Made by a program: the position numbers and the translations under genes
NCBI GenBank assembly: GCA_029261575.1
Contig: JAJDBD010000003.1
Location: 1-58,820, forward strand
DNA length: 58,820 bases
Direction: 5' to 3'
Origin: Nitrospinaceae bacterium
Lineage (GTDB): Bacteria; Nitrospinota; Nitrospinia; Nitrospinales; JACRGP01
The notes under the pieces: generated by a model
Databases searched by the model: none
What the model saw: the letters and a program-made list of their open reading frames with translations, nothing else
Told to the model about the DNA's origin: nothing
Shown: positions 25,357-35,177 of the stretch, piece after piece
How positions within the stretch are numbered: the stretch's first letter is position 1
Layout of the letters: every line of letters starts with the position of its first letter

Positions 25357-25596
25357 ATGAGTCGGGACAACGAATTTCGCCAAGGGATTGGCTTAGCGAC
25401 TCGGCTGGGCACGGAACTTGTGGCGGCCACCCTGATAGGAACGGGCATGGGGTACGCTCTGGATTGGTTATTTGGAACCAGGCCCTGGTTTTTGGCTCTG
25501 GGCGTTATCTTTGGCGGGGCCGCGGGATGCTTGGGCGTGTATCGCACCGCAATGCAAACTATTAACGAAAACGACGAAACGGATTCAGATCCATAA
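25357..25596 (+). CDS. atpZ: AtpZ/AtpI family ATP synthase accessory protein
   Basis: Product of 79 residues with two membrane helices (about 14-34 and 43-64) and the GMGYALDWLFGTRPW loop typical of AtpZ/AtpI proteins at the head of atp operons. These help assemble the c-ring or carry magnesium. The stop overlaps the atpB ATG by one base (TAATG), so translation is coupled. The C-terminal tail is acidic. A strong palindrome ends 12 bp before the start. Confidence 0.85.
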   Translation: MSRDNEFRQGIGLATRLGTELVAATLIGTGMGYALDWLFGTRPWFLALGVIFGGAAGCLGVYRTAMQTINENDETDSDP

Positions 25597-26333
25597 TGGC
25601 AGATAAAGAAAGTCCACTACATCATTTCGAGCTTCACCCTATTATAGATATTCATCTGGGCGGATTGGACCTGTCGATCAACAAGGCAATTATTGCCATG
25701 TGGATTGGCATGGCCGTGGTTTACGGTTTGTTCATGGTCGTCGGCAAAAATGGCGCGTCCATGATTCCGGGCAAACTGCAAAGCATGCTGGAAATGTCCC
25801 TCGAATTTATAAAGGGCATGGTGAAGGAGTTTATCGGCGACGAGGGAATGAAGTATTTCAACTTCGTGGGCACGCTGTTTTTCTTCATTCTTTGTTGCAA
25901 TCTGATCGGGTTGATCCCCGGCTCGTATACCATCACCAGCCAACTGGTAGTCACCGGGACGTTTGCGGTGATTATTTTTGTGATGACCCTGATCATTGGC
26001 ATAAGCAAGCATGGCGGACATTTTTTTTCCATACTGGTGCCGCCCGGCGTGCCGAAAATCATGATTCCCGTCATGGTTCCTATTGAGATCATCAGTATGC
26101 TGGCTCGGCCCATCTCGTTGTCCGTCCGGCTGTTTGCCAATATGACGGCAGGGCATACGGTGTTGGCCGTGCTGTTCGGGCTGGGCCTTTCGGCCCCGAT
26201 GTGGATCGGCTGGCTCCCCTTGGGATTCACCGTGATCATTAACGGATTGGAAATCGCAATCGCTGTCATCCAGGCTTATATATTCACCACGCTGACCTGC
26301 GTTTACATTGGCGACGTTATCAAATTACATTAA
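25596..26333 (+). CDS. atpB: ATP synthase F0 subunit a
   Basis: Product of 245 residues with five to six membrane helices and the essential arginine in SLSVRLFANMTAGH, plus the later GLEIAIAVIQAYIFTTLTCVYI. Subunit a forms the two proton half-channels against the c-ring. It overlaps atpZ by one base and is followed by atpE 39 bp later. Length and motifs are standard. Confidence 0.96.
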   Translation: MADKESPLHHFELHPIIDIHLGGLDLSINKAIIAMWIGMAVVYGLFMVVGKNGASMIPGKLQSMLEMSLEFIKGMVKEFIGDEGMKYFNFVGTLFFFILCCNLIGLIPGSYTITSQLVVTGTFAVIIFVMTLIIGISKHGGHFFSILVPPGVPKIMIPVMVPIEIISMLARPISLSVRLFANMTAGHTVLAVLFGLGLSAPMWIGWLPLGFTVIINGLEIAIAVIQAYIFTTLTCVYIGDVIKLH

Positions 26334-26372
26334 GTTTTACTTGAATAAACTTTATTTACAGGAGAAAAGGTA

Positions 26373-26594
26373 ATGGATGCAACATCGGCAGCTTATATAG
26401 GAATGGGATTGTGCGCGGCCGGATTTTTTGGAGCCGCCATTGGTATCGCCTACATTTTCGCCAAGACCATCGAAACCGTAGGCCGACAGCCCAACGCCGA
26501 AGCTCGCGTGGCCAAATATTGCTGGATCGGGTTTGCGCTGGTAGAAGCTATCGCGCTTTACGCCCTGGTCATCGCCTTTATCATCATGCCCTGA
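26373..26594 (+). CDS. atpE: ATP synthase F0 subunit c
   Basis: Product of 73 residues forming a helical hairpin: the glycine-rich first helix (FFGAAIGIAYIFAKTIE), the polar loop with RQPNAEA and the second helix with the ion-binding Glu58 (FALVEAIALY). The gln and ser residues that mark sodium-specific c-rings are absent, so it should move protons. A strong ribosome site, AGGAGAAAAGG, precedes the ATG. A stable hairpin follows before atpF. Confidence 0.96.
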   Translation: MDATSAAYIGMGLCAAGFFGAAIGIAYIFAKTIETVGRQPNAEARVAKYCWIGFALVEAIALYALVIAFIIMP

Positions 26595-26613
26595 AGGCCT
26601 TCGAGCCTGGGAC

Positions 26614-26643
26614 GGGGAACGCGCGTTGCGCGGGGTTTTCCCC
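26614..26643 (+). other. Stable intercistronic hairpin between atpE and atpF
   Basis: GGGGAA (26614-26619) pairs with TTCCCC (26638-26643), and inside it CGCGC (26620-26624) pairs with GCGCG (26628-26632) around a GTT loop, leaving a short bulge. No T run follows, so it is less a terminator than a structure that could protect the atpE message from 3' decay or slow transcription into atpF. Confidence 0.6.
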
Positions 26644-26677
26644 GATCAGTGAACCTTTTTACGGATTCCAATGAACG

Positions 26678-27193
26678 ATGCCACAATTTGAGCAAGTTTC
26701 AGTCTTCAGTTCCCTGATTTTCTGGTCGGTGATTTCATTTGTCGCCTTGCTGTTTCTTTTAAAGAAATTCGCCTTTCCGCCCATTCTGGAAATCCTGGAG
26801 GTCCGCGAAAAGAAAATTCGCGACGATATCGAAGGCGCCGCAAACATCAAACAGGAAGCCGAGAAGTTAAAGGTTGAATTTGATCTGCAATTGAAAACCG
26901 CCCATGAAAAGGCGAACGATATTGTTCAGTTGGCTCACGACGCCTCAAAAAAAGAGACGGAAAAAGCCTTGCAGGATACCCAGGGTAAGGTGCGCCAGAT
27001 GATTAAAGAGGCCGAGCATGAAATCCAGGTCTCCCGCAACAAATTGTTGAGCGAGATTCGCGGATACACCGCCGCTCTCACCATCGCCTCGACCGAGAGA
27101 ATTTTAAAAAAGACGCTAGACGAAAAGGAACATACACGCATCGTGGACGAGACCATAGAGGAAGTGATTCGGGAGTTGGAGAAAAAGGCCTGA
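26678..27193 (+). CDS. atpF: ATP synthase F0 subunit b
   Basis: Product of 171 residues: one N-terminal membrane helix (about 9-28), then a long charged helix that dimerises as the peripheral stalk (FPPILEILEVREKKIRDDIE onward). Only one b gene is present, so the stalk should be a homodimer; there is no separate b' gene as in photosynthetic bacteria. The sequence lies within the standard order of the operon. A terminator-like hairpin lies between it and atpH. Confidence 0.94.
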   Translation: MPQFEQVSVFSSLIFWSVISFVALLFLLKKFAFPPILEILEVREKKIRDDIEGAANIKQEAEKLKVEFDLQLKTAHEKANDIVQLAHDASKKETEKALQDTQGKVRQMIKEAEHEIQVSRNKLLSEIRGYTAALTIASTERILKKTLDEKEHTRIVDETIEEVIRELEKKA

Positions 27194-27228
27194 TCGCGTC
27201 GACCGTTGTTTTAGCGGATTAAGAATTC

Positions 27229-27249
27229 GCCCGTCCTGACGGGCTTTTT
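27229..27249 (+). terminator. Terminator-like hairpin inside the atp operon
   Basis: GCCCGTC (27229-27235) and GACGGGC (27238-27244) make a 7-bp GC-rich stem, opening to a 4-base loop, followed directly by TTTTT (27245-27249). This is the form of an intrinsic terminator, yet atpH starts 17 bp later on the same strand. It would act as an attenuator rather than an operon end. Confidence 0.7.
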
Positions 27250-27265
27250 GGAAACCAAATTTCGT

Positions 27266-27817
27266 ATGTTGGAAAATATAGTTGGAAAGCGTTACGCCGA
27301 AGCCCTCGCAAATTCCATAAGCGACGACGCCGGGCTGTCGAAAGCGTTGGAGGGACTGGGTTCGTTTTGCGAAACTTTTCGAACGGAACCCAAATTGAAA
27401 AACTTTTTCGCCCATCCTTCCATCCCGCAAAAAAACAAGGCAGGCATGGTCGAGGAATTATGCGACCGCTTTCAGGTAGAGAAAGTCGTCCGCAACCTCG
27501 TTCAGTTGCTGGCCGAGCGAAAAAAAATACTTTTTCTGGAACCTATCAGAAAATACTTCGAGAAAGTCGTGGACGCGCGATTGGGTCGCGCGCGCGTGAG
27601 CGTTGCTTCCGCCCGCGAATTAAACTCCGAGCAAGACGCGAAGTTGCGCGAGTCTCTGGGGCGAATTTTTAAAAAGGATATTTTACTGGAAACCCATGTA
27701 GACGAATCCCTGATTGGCGGGATGGTTCTCCAGATTGAAGGCCTGGTTTTGGATGGGTCGATCAAAAACCGTCTGGCCTTGCTAAAACAGGCTATCGAAA
27801 AAGAGGAGGTTGTTTAA
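27266..27817 (+). CDS. atpH: ATP synthase F1 subunit delta
   Basis: Product of 183 residues from the ATG at 27266; a TTG six codons earlier is inside the terminator-like hairpin and less likely. It has the delta pattern VGKRYAEALA at the N terminus, and the C-terminal half with LLAERKKILFLEPI and DESLIGGMVLQIEGLVLDGS. Delta joins the peripheral stalk to the alpha/beta head. It is followed without a gap by the GTG of atpA. The short untranslated region after the hairpin means its translation may depend on that structure. Confidence 0.93.
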   Translation: MLENIVGKRYAEALANSISDDAGLSKALEGLGSFCETFRTEPKLKNFFAHPSIPQKNKAGMVEELCDRFQVEKVVRNLVQLLAERKKILFLEPIRKYFEKVVDARLGRARVSVASARELNSEQDAKLRESLGRIFKKDILLETHVDESLIGGMVLQIEGLVLDGSIKNRLALLKQAIEKEEVV

Positions 27818-29320
27818 GTGAACTTGCGCGCCGATGAAATCAGCACCCTGATTCAAAAACAAATTCAGGGCTTCGACGAAAGCGTGGAACTCAAGGAAAC
27901 CGGTCGGGTTATTTCCGTGGGAGACGGCATCGCCCGTATTTACGGCCTGGAAAACGCCATGGCCGGAGAGCTGTTGGAGTTTCCGGGCGACGTCATGGGA
28001 ATGGTGTTGAACCTGGAGGAAGACAATATCGGCTCCGTTTTGTTTGGTTTCGACAGCAATATCAAGGAGGGCGACGAGGTCAAGCGGACCAATCGCGTTA
28101 TGGAAGTTCCCATTGGACCGGAACTGGTGGGACGCGTGGTCAACGGTCTCGGCGAACCTATCGATGGCAAGGGTCCTATCAACGCGAAAAAATTCGGTCC
28201 CATTGAGCGCATAGCGCCCGGCGTTATCGACCGCAAATCCGTTCACGAACCTTTGCAAACCGGCATCAAGGCGATCGACGGGATGATCCCCATCGGACGC
28301 GGCCAACGGGAATTGATCATCGGCGACCGGCAAACGGGCAAAACCGCCGTCGCTATCGACGCTATCCTCAATCAAAAATCCGAAAACGTTATTTGTATTT
28401 ACGTCGCCATTGGGCAAAAACGCTCCACCGTCGCCCGCGTTGTTAAAACGTTGGAGCAAAACGACGCGATGAAATACACCATTGTGGTGGCCGCCACCGC
28501 GAGCGACCCGGCTCCCATGCAGTATATCGCCCCGTACACCGGTTGCGCCATGGGCGAGTATTTCCGGGACAATGGACAACACGGTCTCATTGTTTACGAC
28601 GACCTGTCCAAACAAGCCGCGGCCTACCGGCAACTGTCGTTGCTTCTGCGCCGTCCTCCGGGACGCGAGGCGTATCCCGGCGACGTTTTTTACCTGCATT
28701 CCCGCTTGCTGGAACGCGCAGCCAAAGTGAGCGACGAACTCGGCGCCGGTTCCCTCACGGCCTTGCCGATCATCGAGACCCAGGCCGGAGACGTTTCCGC
28801 TTATATTCCGACCAACGTCATCTCCATCACCGACGGACAGATTTTTCTCGAAACCGACCTGTTTTATTCCGGCGTGCGCCCGGCGATCAACGTCGGCCTG
28901 TCCGTTTCCAGGGTCGGCGGCGCCGCTCAGACCAAGGCGATGAAACAGGTCGCCGGACAGCTTCGTCTGGACCTGGCCCAGTTCCGGGAACTGGCGGCTT
29001 TTGCCCAGTTTGGCTCCGATCTCGACCCCACAACTCAAGCGCAATTGTTGCGCGGCGAACGACTGGTGGAAATATTGAAACAGGGACAGTACAAACCGTT
29101 GACGTTTGTCGAGCAGGTCATTCAGATTTTTTGCGGCGTACGCGGCTTGGTGGACGATATTGCCGTTGCGGACGTCCAGCGTTTCATCACGGGGATTTTG
29201 AATTACGTTCAGGAAAAGCATAAAGACATTATGGATAAAATTGAATCCGCAAAAAAACTGGACGACGAGACCGAAAGCCAACTCAAGGACGCCGTCAATA
29301 AATACAAGGAAATTTTCTAA
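27818..29320 (+). CDS. atpA: ATP synthase F1 subunit alpha
   Basis: Product of 500 residues with a GTG start adjacent to the atpH stop. It has the N-terminal beta-barrel, the P-loop [13 protein letters not shown] (about 169-176), [20 protein letters not shown] and the signature [14 protein letters not shown]. Alpha provides non-catalytic nucleotide sites in the hexameric head. The length is standard and no key residue is missing. Confidence 0.98.
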   Translation: MNLRADEISTLIQKQIQGFDESVELKETGRVISVGDGIARIYGLENAMAGELLEFPGDVMGMVLNLEEDNIGSVLFGFDSNIKEGDEVKRTNRVMEVPIGPELVGRVVNGLGEPIDGKGPINAKKFGPIERIAPGVIDRKSVHEPLQTGIKAIDGMIPIGRGQRELIIGDRQTGKTAVAIDAILNQKSENVICIYVAIGQKRSTVARVVKTLEQNDAMKYTIVVAATASDPAPMQYIAPYTGCAMGEYFRDNGQHGLIVYDDLSKQAAAYRQLSLLLRRPPGREAYPGDVFYLHSRLLERAAKVSDELGAGSLTALPIIETQAGDVSAYIPTNVISITDGQIFLETDLFYSGVRPAINVGLSVSRVGGAAQTKAMKQVAGQLRLDLAQFRELAAFAQFGSDLDPTTQAQLLRGERLVEILKQGQYKPLTFVEQVIQIFCGVRGLVDDIAVADVQRFITGILNYVQEKHKDIMDKIESAKKLDDETESQLKDAVNKYKEIF

Positions 29321-29326
29321 AGTAGA

Positions 29327-30199
29327 ATGGCCAATTTACGAGACATAAAAAGAAGAATACGAAGCGTCAAGAACACCCAGCAAATCACCAAAGCGATGAA
29401 GCTGGTGGCGGCGTCCAAGCTTCGCAAGGCCCAGGAGGCCATCCTCAGCCAGCGTCCCTACGCCGTCAAGTTGATGGACGTGCTTCATCATCTCGCCGCC
29501 CGATGCAACAAAGACCTGCATCCGCTGTTGAACCAGCACGAGGAGAAGAACGTTCTCTTCATCGTCATCACCTCCGACAAGGGATTGTGCGGCGGGTTCA
29601 ACGGCAACGTGCTCAAAAGGCTGATGGCCGCCGTTAAGGAGAATGAAGGCAAGGAAATTTCCATCGTCGTTCTGGGCAAAAAGGGAAGGGACGTCGCGCT
29701 CTTGAGAGGCTTGAAGATCGAGCGCGAGTACCTGAACTGGGGCAAGGATTTTGAGTATTTGAAAGCCGCCGAAATGGCCAAACTCATGTCCGAAATGTTC
29801 GTCGAAGGTAAGGTGGATAAAGTCAGCCTGATTTATAACGAATTCAAATCCGTTATTCAGCAAAACGCGATTCTCGAGCAATTACTGCCCATTGTTCCGG
29901 AAAAACTGGAAACCGATCCCGAAGGTAAAATGCAGGACGTCGATTATATCTACGAGCCGGACGAAGCGTCCATTCTGGAAACGCTTTTGCGCCGTTACAT
30001 GGCCGTGGAAATTTACCGGGCCTGTCTGGAATCCTCAGCCAGCGAGCACGGCTCCCGCATGACGGCCATGGACAACGCCACCCGGAACGCCGGGGAAATG
30101 ATCGGCGATCTCACCCTGTTTTATAACCGGGCGCGGCAGGCTTATATTACGAAAGAATTGATTGAAGTGGTGAACGGGGCCGAAGCCCTCAAAGGATAA
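29327..30199 (+). CDS. atpG: ATP synthase F1 subunit gamma
   Basis: Product of 290 residues, starting with the MANLRDIKRRIRSVKNTQQI helix that forms the rotor coiled coil together with the C-terminal helix (ASEHGSRMTAMDNATRNA). Gamma turns inside the alpha/beta head and couples proton flow to catalysis. It starts 6 bp after atpA and precedes atpD by 24 bp. Both conserved terminal helices are complete. Confidence 0.97.
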   Translation: MANLRDIKRRIRSVKNTQQITKAMKLVAASKLRKAQEAILSQRPYAVKLMDVLHHLAARCNKDLHPLLNQHEEKNVLFIVITSDKGLCGGFNGNVLKRLMAAVKENEGKEISIVVLGKKGRDVALLRGLKIEREYLNWGKDFEYLKAAEMAKLMSEMFVEGKVDKVSLIYNEFKSVIQQNAILEQLLPIVPEKLETDPEGKMQDVDYIYEPDEASILETLLRRYMAVEIYRACLESSASEHGSRMTAMDNATRNAGEMIGDLTLFYNRARQAYITKELIEVVNGAEALKG

Positions 30200-30220
30200 C
30201 TGCAACCAGCCAGGAGTTGA

Positions 30221-31636
<1,416 letters not shown>

Positions 31637-31638
31637 TC

Positions 31639-32049
31639 ATGGCCGAAAAAAAGATTCAGCTGTCGATAGTCACGCCCATGAAAAACGTGGTCGCCGAGGA
31701 AGTCGATCAGGTCAACGTTCCCGGAGAGGATGGGGATTTGGGCGTTTTGGCGGACCACGCGCCTTTAATCACCACGCTTCGCTCGGGACCCTTGTCTTAC
31801 GAAAAAGGCGACGAGGTCGTTCAAATGGTGGTGAGCGGCGGCTATATGGAAGTCACTGAAAACCGCGTGACCGTGCTCGCCGAAACCGCCGAGTTTCTGG
31901 ATGAGATCGACCGGACCCGCGCCGAGGCCGCCAAGGCAGAAGCGGAAGCCAAACTGGCCCAGGCCGACCTTTCGGAAGACGAGTTCCAGGAGACCCAATT
32001 GAAACTCTTCCGCGCCATCGCCCGCCTGGAAACCCCTCCCAAGAATTAA
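31639..32049 (+). CDS. atpC: ATP synthase F1 subunit epsilon
   Basis: Product of 136 residues with the N-terminal beta-sandwich (QLSIVTPMKNVVAEEVDQVN, VPGEDGDLGVLADHAPLI) and the C-terminal helical hairpin rich in Ala and Glu. Epsilon is part of the central rotor and can inhibit ATP hydrolysis. It starts 2 bp after the atpD stop and is the last gene of the operon. After it a hairpin (CCGGCG/CGCCGG, 32054-32069) lacks a T run, so the true end of transcription is unclear. Confidence 0.96.
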   Translation: MAEKKIQLSIVTPMKNVVAEEVDQVNVPGEDGDLGVLADHAPLITTLRSGPLSYEKGDEVVQMVVSGGYMEVTENRVTVLAETAEFLDEIDRTRAEAAKAEAEAKLAQADLSEDEFQETQLKLFRAIARLETPPKN

Positions 32050-32090
32050 CCCGCCGGCGAAGGCGCCGGAGCCAGTTAAAAACCTGTAAC

Positions 32091-32120
32091 CACCGATAAA
32101 CACAGATAAACGCGGATAAG
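32091..32120. repeat. Three tandem 10-bp repeats
   Basis: CACCGATAAA, CACAGATAAA and CGCGGATAAG follow each other exactly, sharing GATAA at the same place in each unit. They start a repeat-filled stretch (32050-32306) between atpC and uvrA that contains no gene. Similar GATAA-type arrays occur between genes in many bacteria; a binding site is possible but not supported further. Confidence 0.55.
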
Positions 32121-32129
32121 GTTTAAATA

Positions 32130-32165
32130 ATTCCTCTCCCCTGGCGGGAGAGGGCTGGGTGAGGG
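32130..32165. repeat. REP-like palindromic repeat, copy 2 (inverted)
   Basis: CCTCTCCC (32133-32140) and GGGAGAGG (32146-32153) form the stem, followed by CTGGGTGAGGG. It is the inverted counterpart of the element at 7454-7495, sharing the 21-base core. Both are intergenic and downstream of genes, as expected of a dispersed palindromic repeat. Confidence 0.7.
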
Positions 32166-32226
32166 GCTTCGACAAGTTTCAACAAAGCAAAAACCAATCA
32201 ATTGAATTTTTTAGTGGAAGAATCAC

Positions 32227-32275
32227 CCCAGCCCTCCCTTCGACAGGTTCAGGACAGGCTTTTGCAAGAGGGGGT
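32227..32275. repeat. Composite repeat: palindrome split by a second repeat
   Basis: CCCAGCCCTCCC (from 32228) resembles the start of the REP-like module, and GCAAGAGGGGG (to about 32274) looks like the other half of a palindrome. Between them lies CGACAGGTTCAGGACAGG, which has the form of a different, common intergenic repeat. One element therefore seems to have landed inside another. Confidence 0.45.
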
Positions 32276-32306
32276 AAAAACCCTGCCCCCGGGCGTTGCC
32301 CGGCGG

Positions 32307-35141
32307 CTAGCAGTTCAAATAACCTTTCAAATACTGGCCGGTGTAGGACGCCTTGACCTGGGCCACTTCCTCCGGCGTTCCCGCCGCCAGAACCTCGCCG
32401 CCCTTGTCTCCCCCTTCGGGTCCCATGTCGATGATGTAGTCCGCCGTTTTGATCACGTCAAGATTGTGCTCGATGACCAGCGCCGAGTTTCCCGCGTCGA
32501 CCAGTCTGGCAAGCACTTTGAGCAAATGCTCAATGTCGGCAAAATGCAGGCCCGTGGTCGGCTCATCCAGTATATATAAGGTCTGGCCCGTGCCGCGTTT
32601 GCTCAACTCCTTGGCAAGCTTGACCCTCTGCGCCTCGCCTCCGGAAAGCGTGGTGGCCGGTTGACCCAGGTGGATATAGTTCAGTCCAACCTCGTTGATG
32701 GTCTTCAGCTTGGACTGGATGGACGGAATATTTTGAAAGAATTCCTCTGCCTGTTCCGCCGTCATTTTCAAAACGTCGTCGACGGTTTTCCCCTTGTAAT
32801 GAATGTCCAGCGTCTCGCGGTTGAACCGCCGCCCCTGGCACACCTCGCAAGTGACGTAAACGTCCGGCAGAAAATGCATCTCCACCTTGATGATCCCGTC
32901 CCCCTGGCACGCCTCGCATCGGCCGCCCTTGACGTTGAAACTGAAGCGCCCGGCCTTGTAGCCGCGCATCCTGGCCTCCGGCGTTTGGGCGAACAGGTCG
33001 CGGATCAGGGTGAACAGTCCCGTGTAGGTTGCGGGATTGGAGCGCGGGGTGCGGCCAATCGGCGACTGGTCGATATCGATCACCTTGTCGAGGTAATTGA
33101 TTCCCTGAATTTTTTTGAAGCGTCCCGGTTTGTCCGTGGCTCTCCAGAAGTGTCGGGCCAGGGATTTGTATAAAATATCGATGGTCAACGTGCTCTTCCC
33201 CGATCCGGAAACTCCGGTGACGCAAGTCAGGGTTCCCAAGGGAAATTTTACGTCGATGTTTTTTAAATTGTTTTGTTGCGCGCCCTGAACTTCAAGCCAT
33301 TGACCGGTCCCTTTCCGGCGCTTTGCAGGCAGGGGGATTTTGCGCTTCCCGGACAGGTATTGTCCGGTGAGGGAATTTTTGTCTTTGAGGAGTTTTTTGG
33401 GCGTTCCTGAAAATACAACCTCGCCCCCGTGCCGTCCCGCACCGGGACCCATGTCGACCACATAATCGGCCTCGAGAATGGTTTTTTCGTCGTGCTCCAC
33501 GACGATTACCGTGTTGCCCAGGTCCCGAAGCCGGATGAGCGCGGCGAGCAGGCGATTGTTGTCGCGCTGATGAAGCCCGATGCTGGGCTCGTCCAGAACG
33601 TAGAGCACGCCGGTCAGTTGGGAGCCGATTTGCGTGGCCAGGCGGATGCGCTGGCTTTCCCCGCCGGAGAGCGTGGAGGAAGTTCGGTTCAGAGTCAGGT
33701 ATTCCAGTCCCACGTCCACCAGAAATTTCAGACGCTCGCGGATTTCCTTGACGATCCGCCGGGCGATGTGAAACTCCTGTTCGCTAAACTCCAGGCTGGA
33801 AAAATACTCGGCGTTTTGAAGGATGGAAAGGGCGGTCAACTCGACGATATTTTTATCCCCGATTTTTACGGAGACCGCTTCCTTGCGCAACCGCGCTCCC
33901 TTGCAGACGGAGCAGGGTAGGGAGCGCATGTATTTTGAAATTTCCTCCCGCGCCGAGGCGGAATCGGTTTCGCGGTAACGCCGTTCCAGGTCGGGGATGA
34001 TTCCGTCGAAGGTTCCGTTGTAATGATGCCTGCGGTTTCCCTTTTCGTAAAAGTAGCGGACCGGTTGGTCCCCTGCGCCGAACAAAATTATGGTTTGAAT
34101 TTTTTTCGGTAGTTTTTCAAACGGCGCTCCCAGGCTGAATTTGAATTGCTCCTCCAAAGCCTCCAGCATCTGGTGGAAATACACAGAGGTCTTTTTCTCC
34201 CACGGCTTTAAGGCCCCAGCGCGTATGGAGAGGCTTTTGTCCGGGATCACCAGTTCCGGATCGATTTCCATTTTGTTTCCCAGGCCGTCGCATTTCGGGC
34301 AGGCTCCGGCGGGATTGTTGAAGGAGAACAGGCGCGGCTCCAGTTCCGGGTAGCTGATCCCGCAATAACTGCAGGCAAAATGCTCGCTGAATAAAAGGTC
34401 TTCCGCTGAATCCGGCTTGCCGTCGAGGATGGAAATGATCGCGGAACCTTCGCCGTGGATCAGGGCGGTTTCAACGGAATCGGCCAGGCGCTTGTCCAGG
34501 TTTTCTTTCATGATCAGGCGATCGACGACGATCTCAATGCTGTGCTTGAACTTTTTGTCCAGCGTGATCTCTTCGTCGAGCGAGCGCGTTTCCCCGTCGA
34601 CGCGGGCGCGGACAAAGCCTTTTTTGCGCGCCTCATGAAGCTCCTTTTTGAATTCCCCTTTACGGTCGCGCGCCAGCGGGGCCAATACCATCAGCTTGGT
34701 CCCCTTGGGAATGGCCAATACCCGGTCCACGATTTGCTGAACGGTTTGCGAGGATATTTCGCGTTTGCATTTATAGCAAAACACCCTGCCGACGCGGGCG
34801 TAGAGCAGGCGGAGGTAGTCGTAAACTTCCGTGACCGTGCCGACGGTGGAGCGTGGGTTTTTGCTGGCGGCTTTTTGTTCGATGGAAATCGCCGGCGACA
34901 GACCCTCGATGTAATCGACGTCCGGTTTTTCCATCAGCTCCAGGAACTGCCTGGCGTAGGCGGACAGCGACTCGACATAGCGCCTCTGGCCCTCGGCGTA
35001 AATGGTGTCGAACGCCAGGGACGATTTCCCCGATCCGCTCAGACCGGTGACGACGATCAGGCTGTTGCGCGGAAGCTGGAGGTTGACGTTTTGGAGGTTG
35101 TGCTCCCGCGCGCCTTTAATGGTTAAATATTCGACGGCCAT
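32307..35141 (-). CDS. uvrA: Excinuclease ABC subunit A
   Basis: Product of 944 residues with two ABC ATPase modules: the Walker A motifs [16 protein letters not shown] (near the N terminus) and [16 protein letters not shown] (second half), two ABC signatures ([15 protein letters not shown] and [16 protein letters not shown]), and zinc modules with [13 protein letters not shown] and [16 protein letters not shown]. UvrA dimers scan DNA for bulky damage and load UvrB. Length and motif order are standard. It is transcribed toward the atp operon, with the repeat patch between. Confidence 0.98.
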   Translation of the reverse strand: MAVEYLTIKGAREHNLQNVNLQLPRNSLIVVTGLSGSGKSSLAFDTIYAEGQRRYVESLSAYARQFLELMEKPDVDYIEGLSPAISIEQKAASKNPRSTVGTVTEVYDYLRLLYARVGRVFCYKCKREISSQTVQQIVDRVLAIPKGTKLMVLAPLARDRKGEFKKELHEARKKGFVRARVDGETRSLDEEITLDKKFKHSIEIVVDRLIMKENLDKRLADSVETALIHGEGSAIISILDGKPDSAEDLLFSEHFACSYCGISYPELEPRLFSFNNPAGACPKCDGLGNKMEIDPELVIPDKSLSIRAGALKPWEKKTSVYFHQMLEALEEQFKFSLGAPFEKLPKKIQTIILFGAGDQPVRYFYEKGNRRHHYNGTFDGIIPDLERRYRETDSASAREEISKYMRSLPCSVCKGARLRKEAVSVKIGDKNIVELTALSILQNAEYFSSLEFSEQEFHIARRIVKEIRERLKFLVDVGLEYLTLNRTSSTLSGGESQRIRLATQIGSQLTGVLYVLDEPSIGLHQRDNNRLLAALIRLRDLGNTVIVVEHDEKTILEADYVVDMGPGAGRHGGEVVFSGTPKKLLKDKNSLTGQYLSGKRKIPLPAKRRKGTGQWLEVQGAQQNNLKNIDVKFPLGTLTCVTGVSGSGKSTLTIDILYKSLARHFWRATDKPGRFKKIQGINYLDKVIDIDQSPIGRTPRSNPATYTGLFTLIRDLFAQTPEARMRGYKAGRFSFNVKGGRCEACQGDGIIKVEMHFLPDVYVTCEVCQGRRFNRETLDIHYKGKTVDDVLKMTAEQAEEFFQNIPSIQSKLKTINEVGLNYIHLGQPATTLSGGEAQRVKLAKELSKRGTGQTLYILDEPTTGLHFADIEHLLKVLARLVDAGNSALVIEHNLDVIKTADYIIDMGPEGGDKGGEVLAAGTPEEVAQVKASYTGQYLKGYLNC

Positions 35142-35177
35142 GCTGGTTTTAGATAAAGGAGTTTTTAGGGGATGAGT

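Noticed and set aside
27782-29281. A 499-codon open frame on the minus strand across atpA
   Set aside because: It is the antisense shadow of a highly conserved gene; it has no ribosome site or recognisable domain, and its length results from codon bias.
32054-32069. CCGGCG/CGCCGG hairpin after atpC as the operon terminator
   Set aside because: The stem is perfect but no T run follows, so termination there is not supported.
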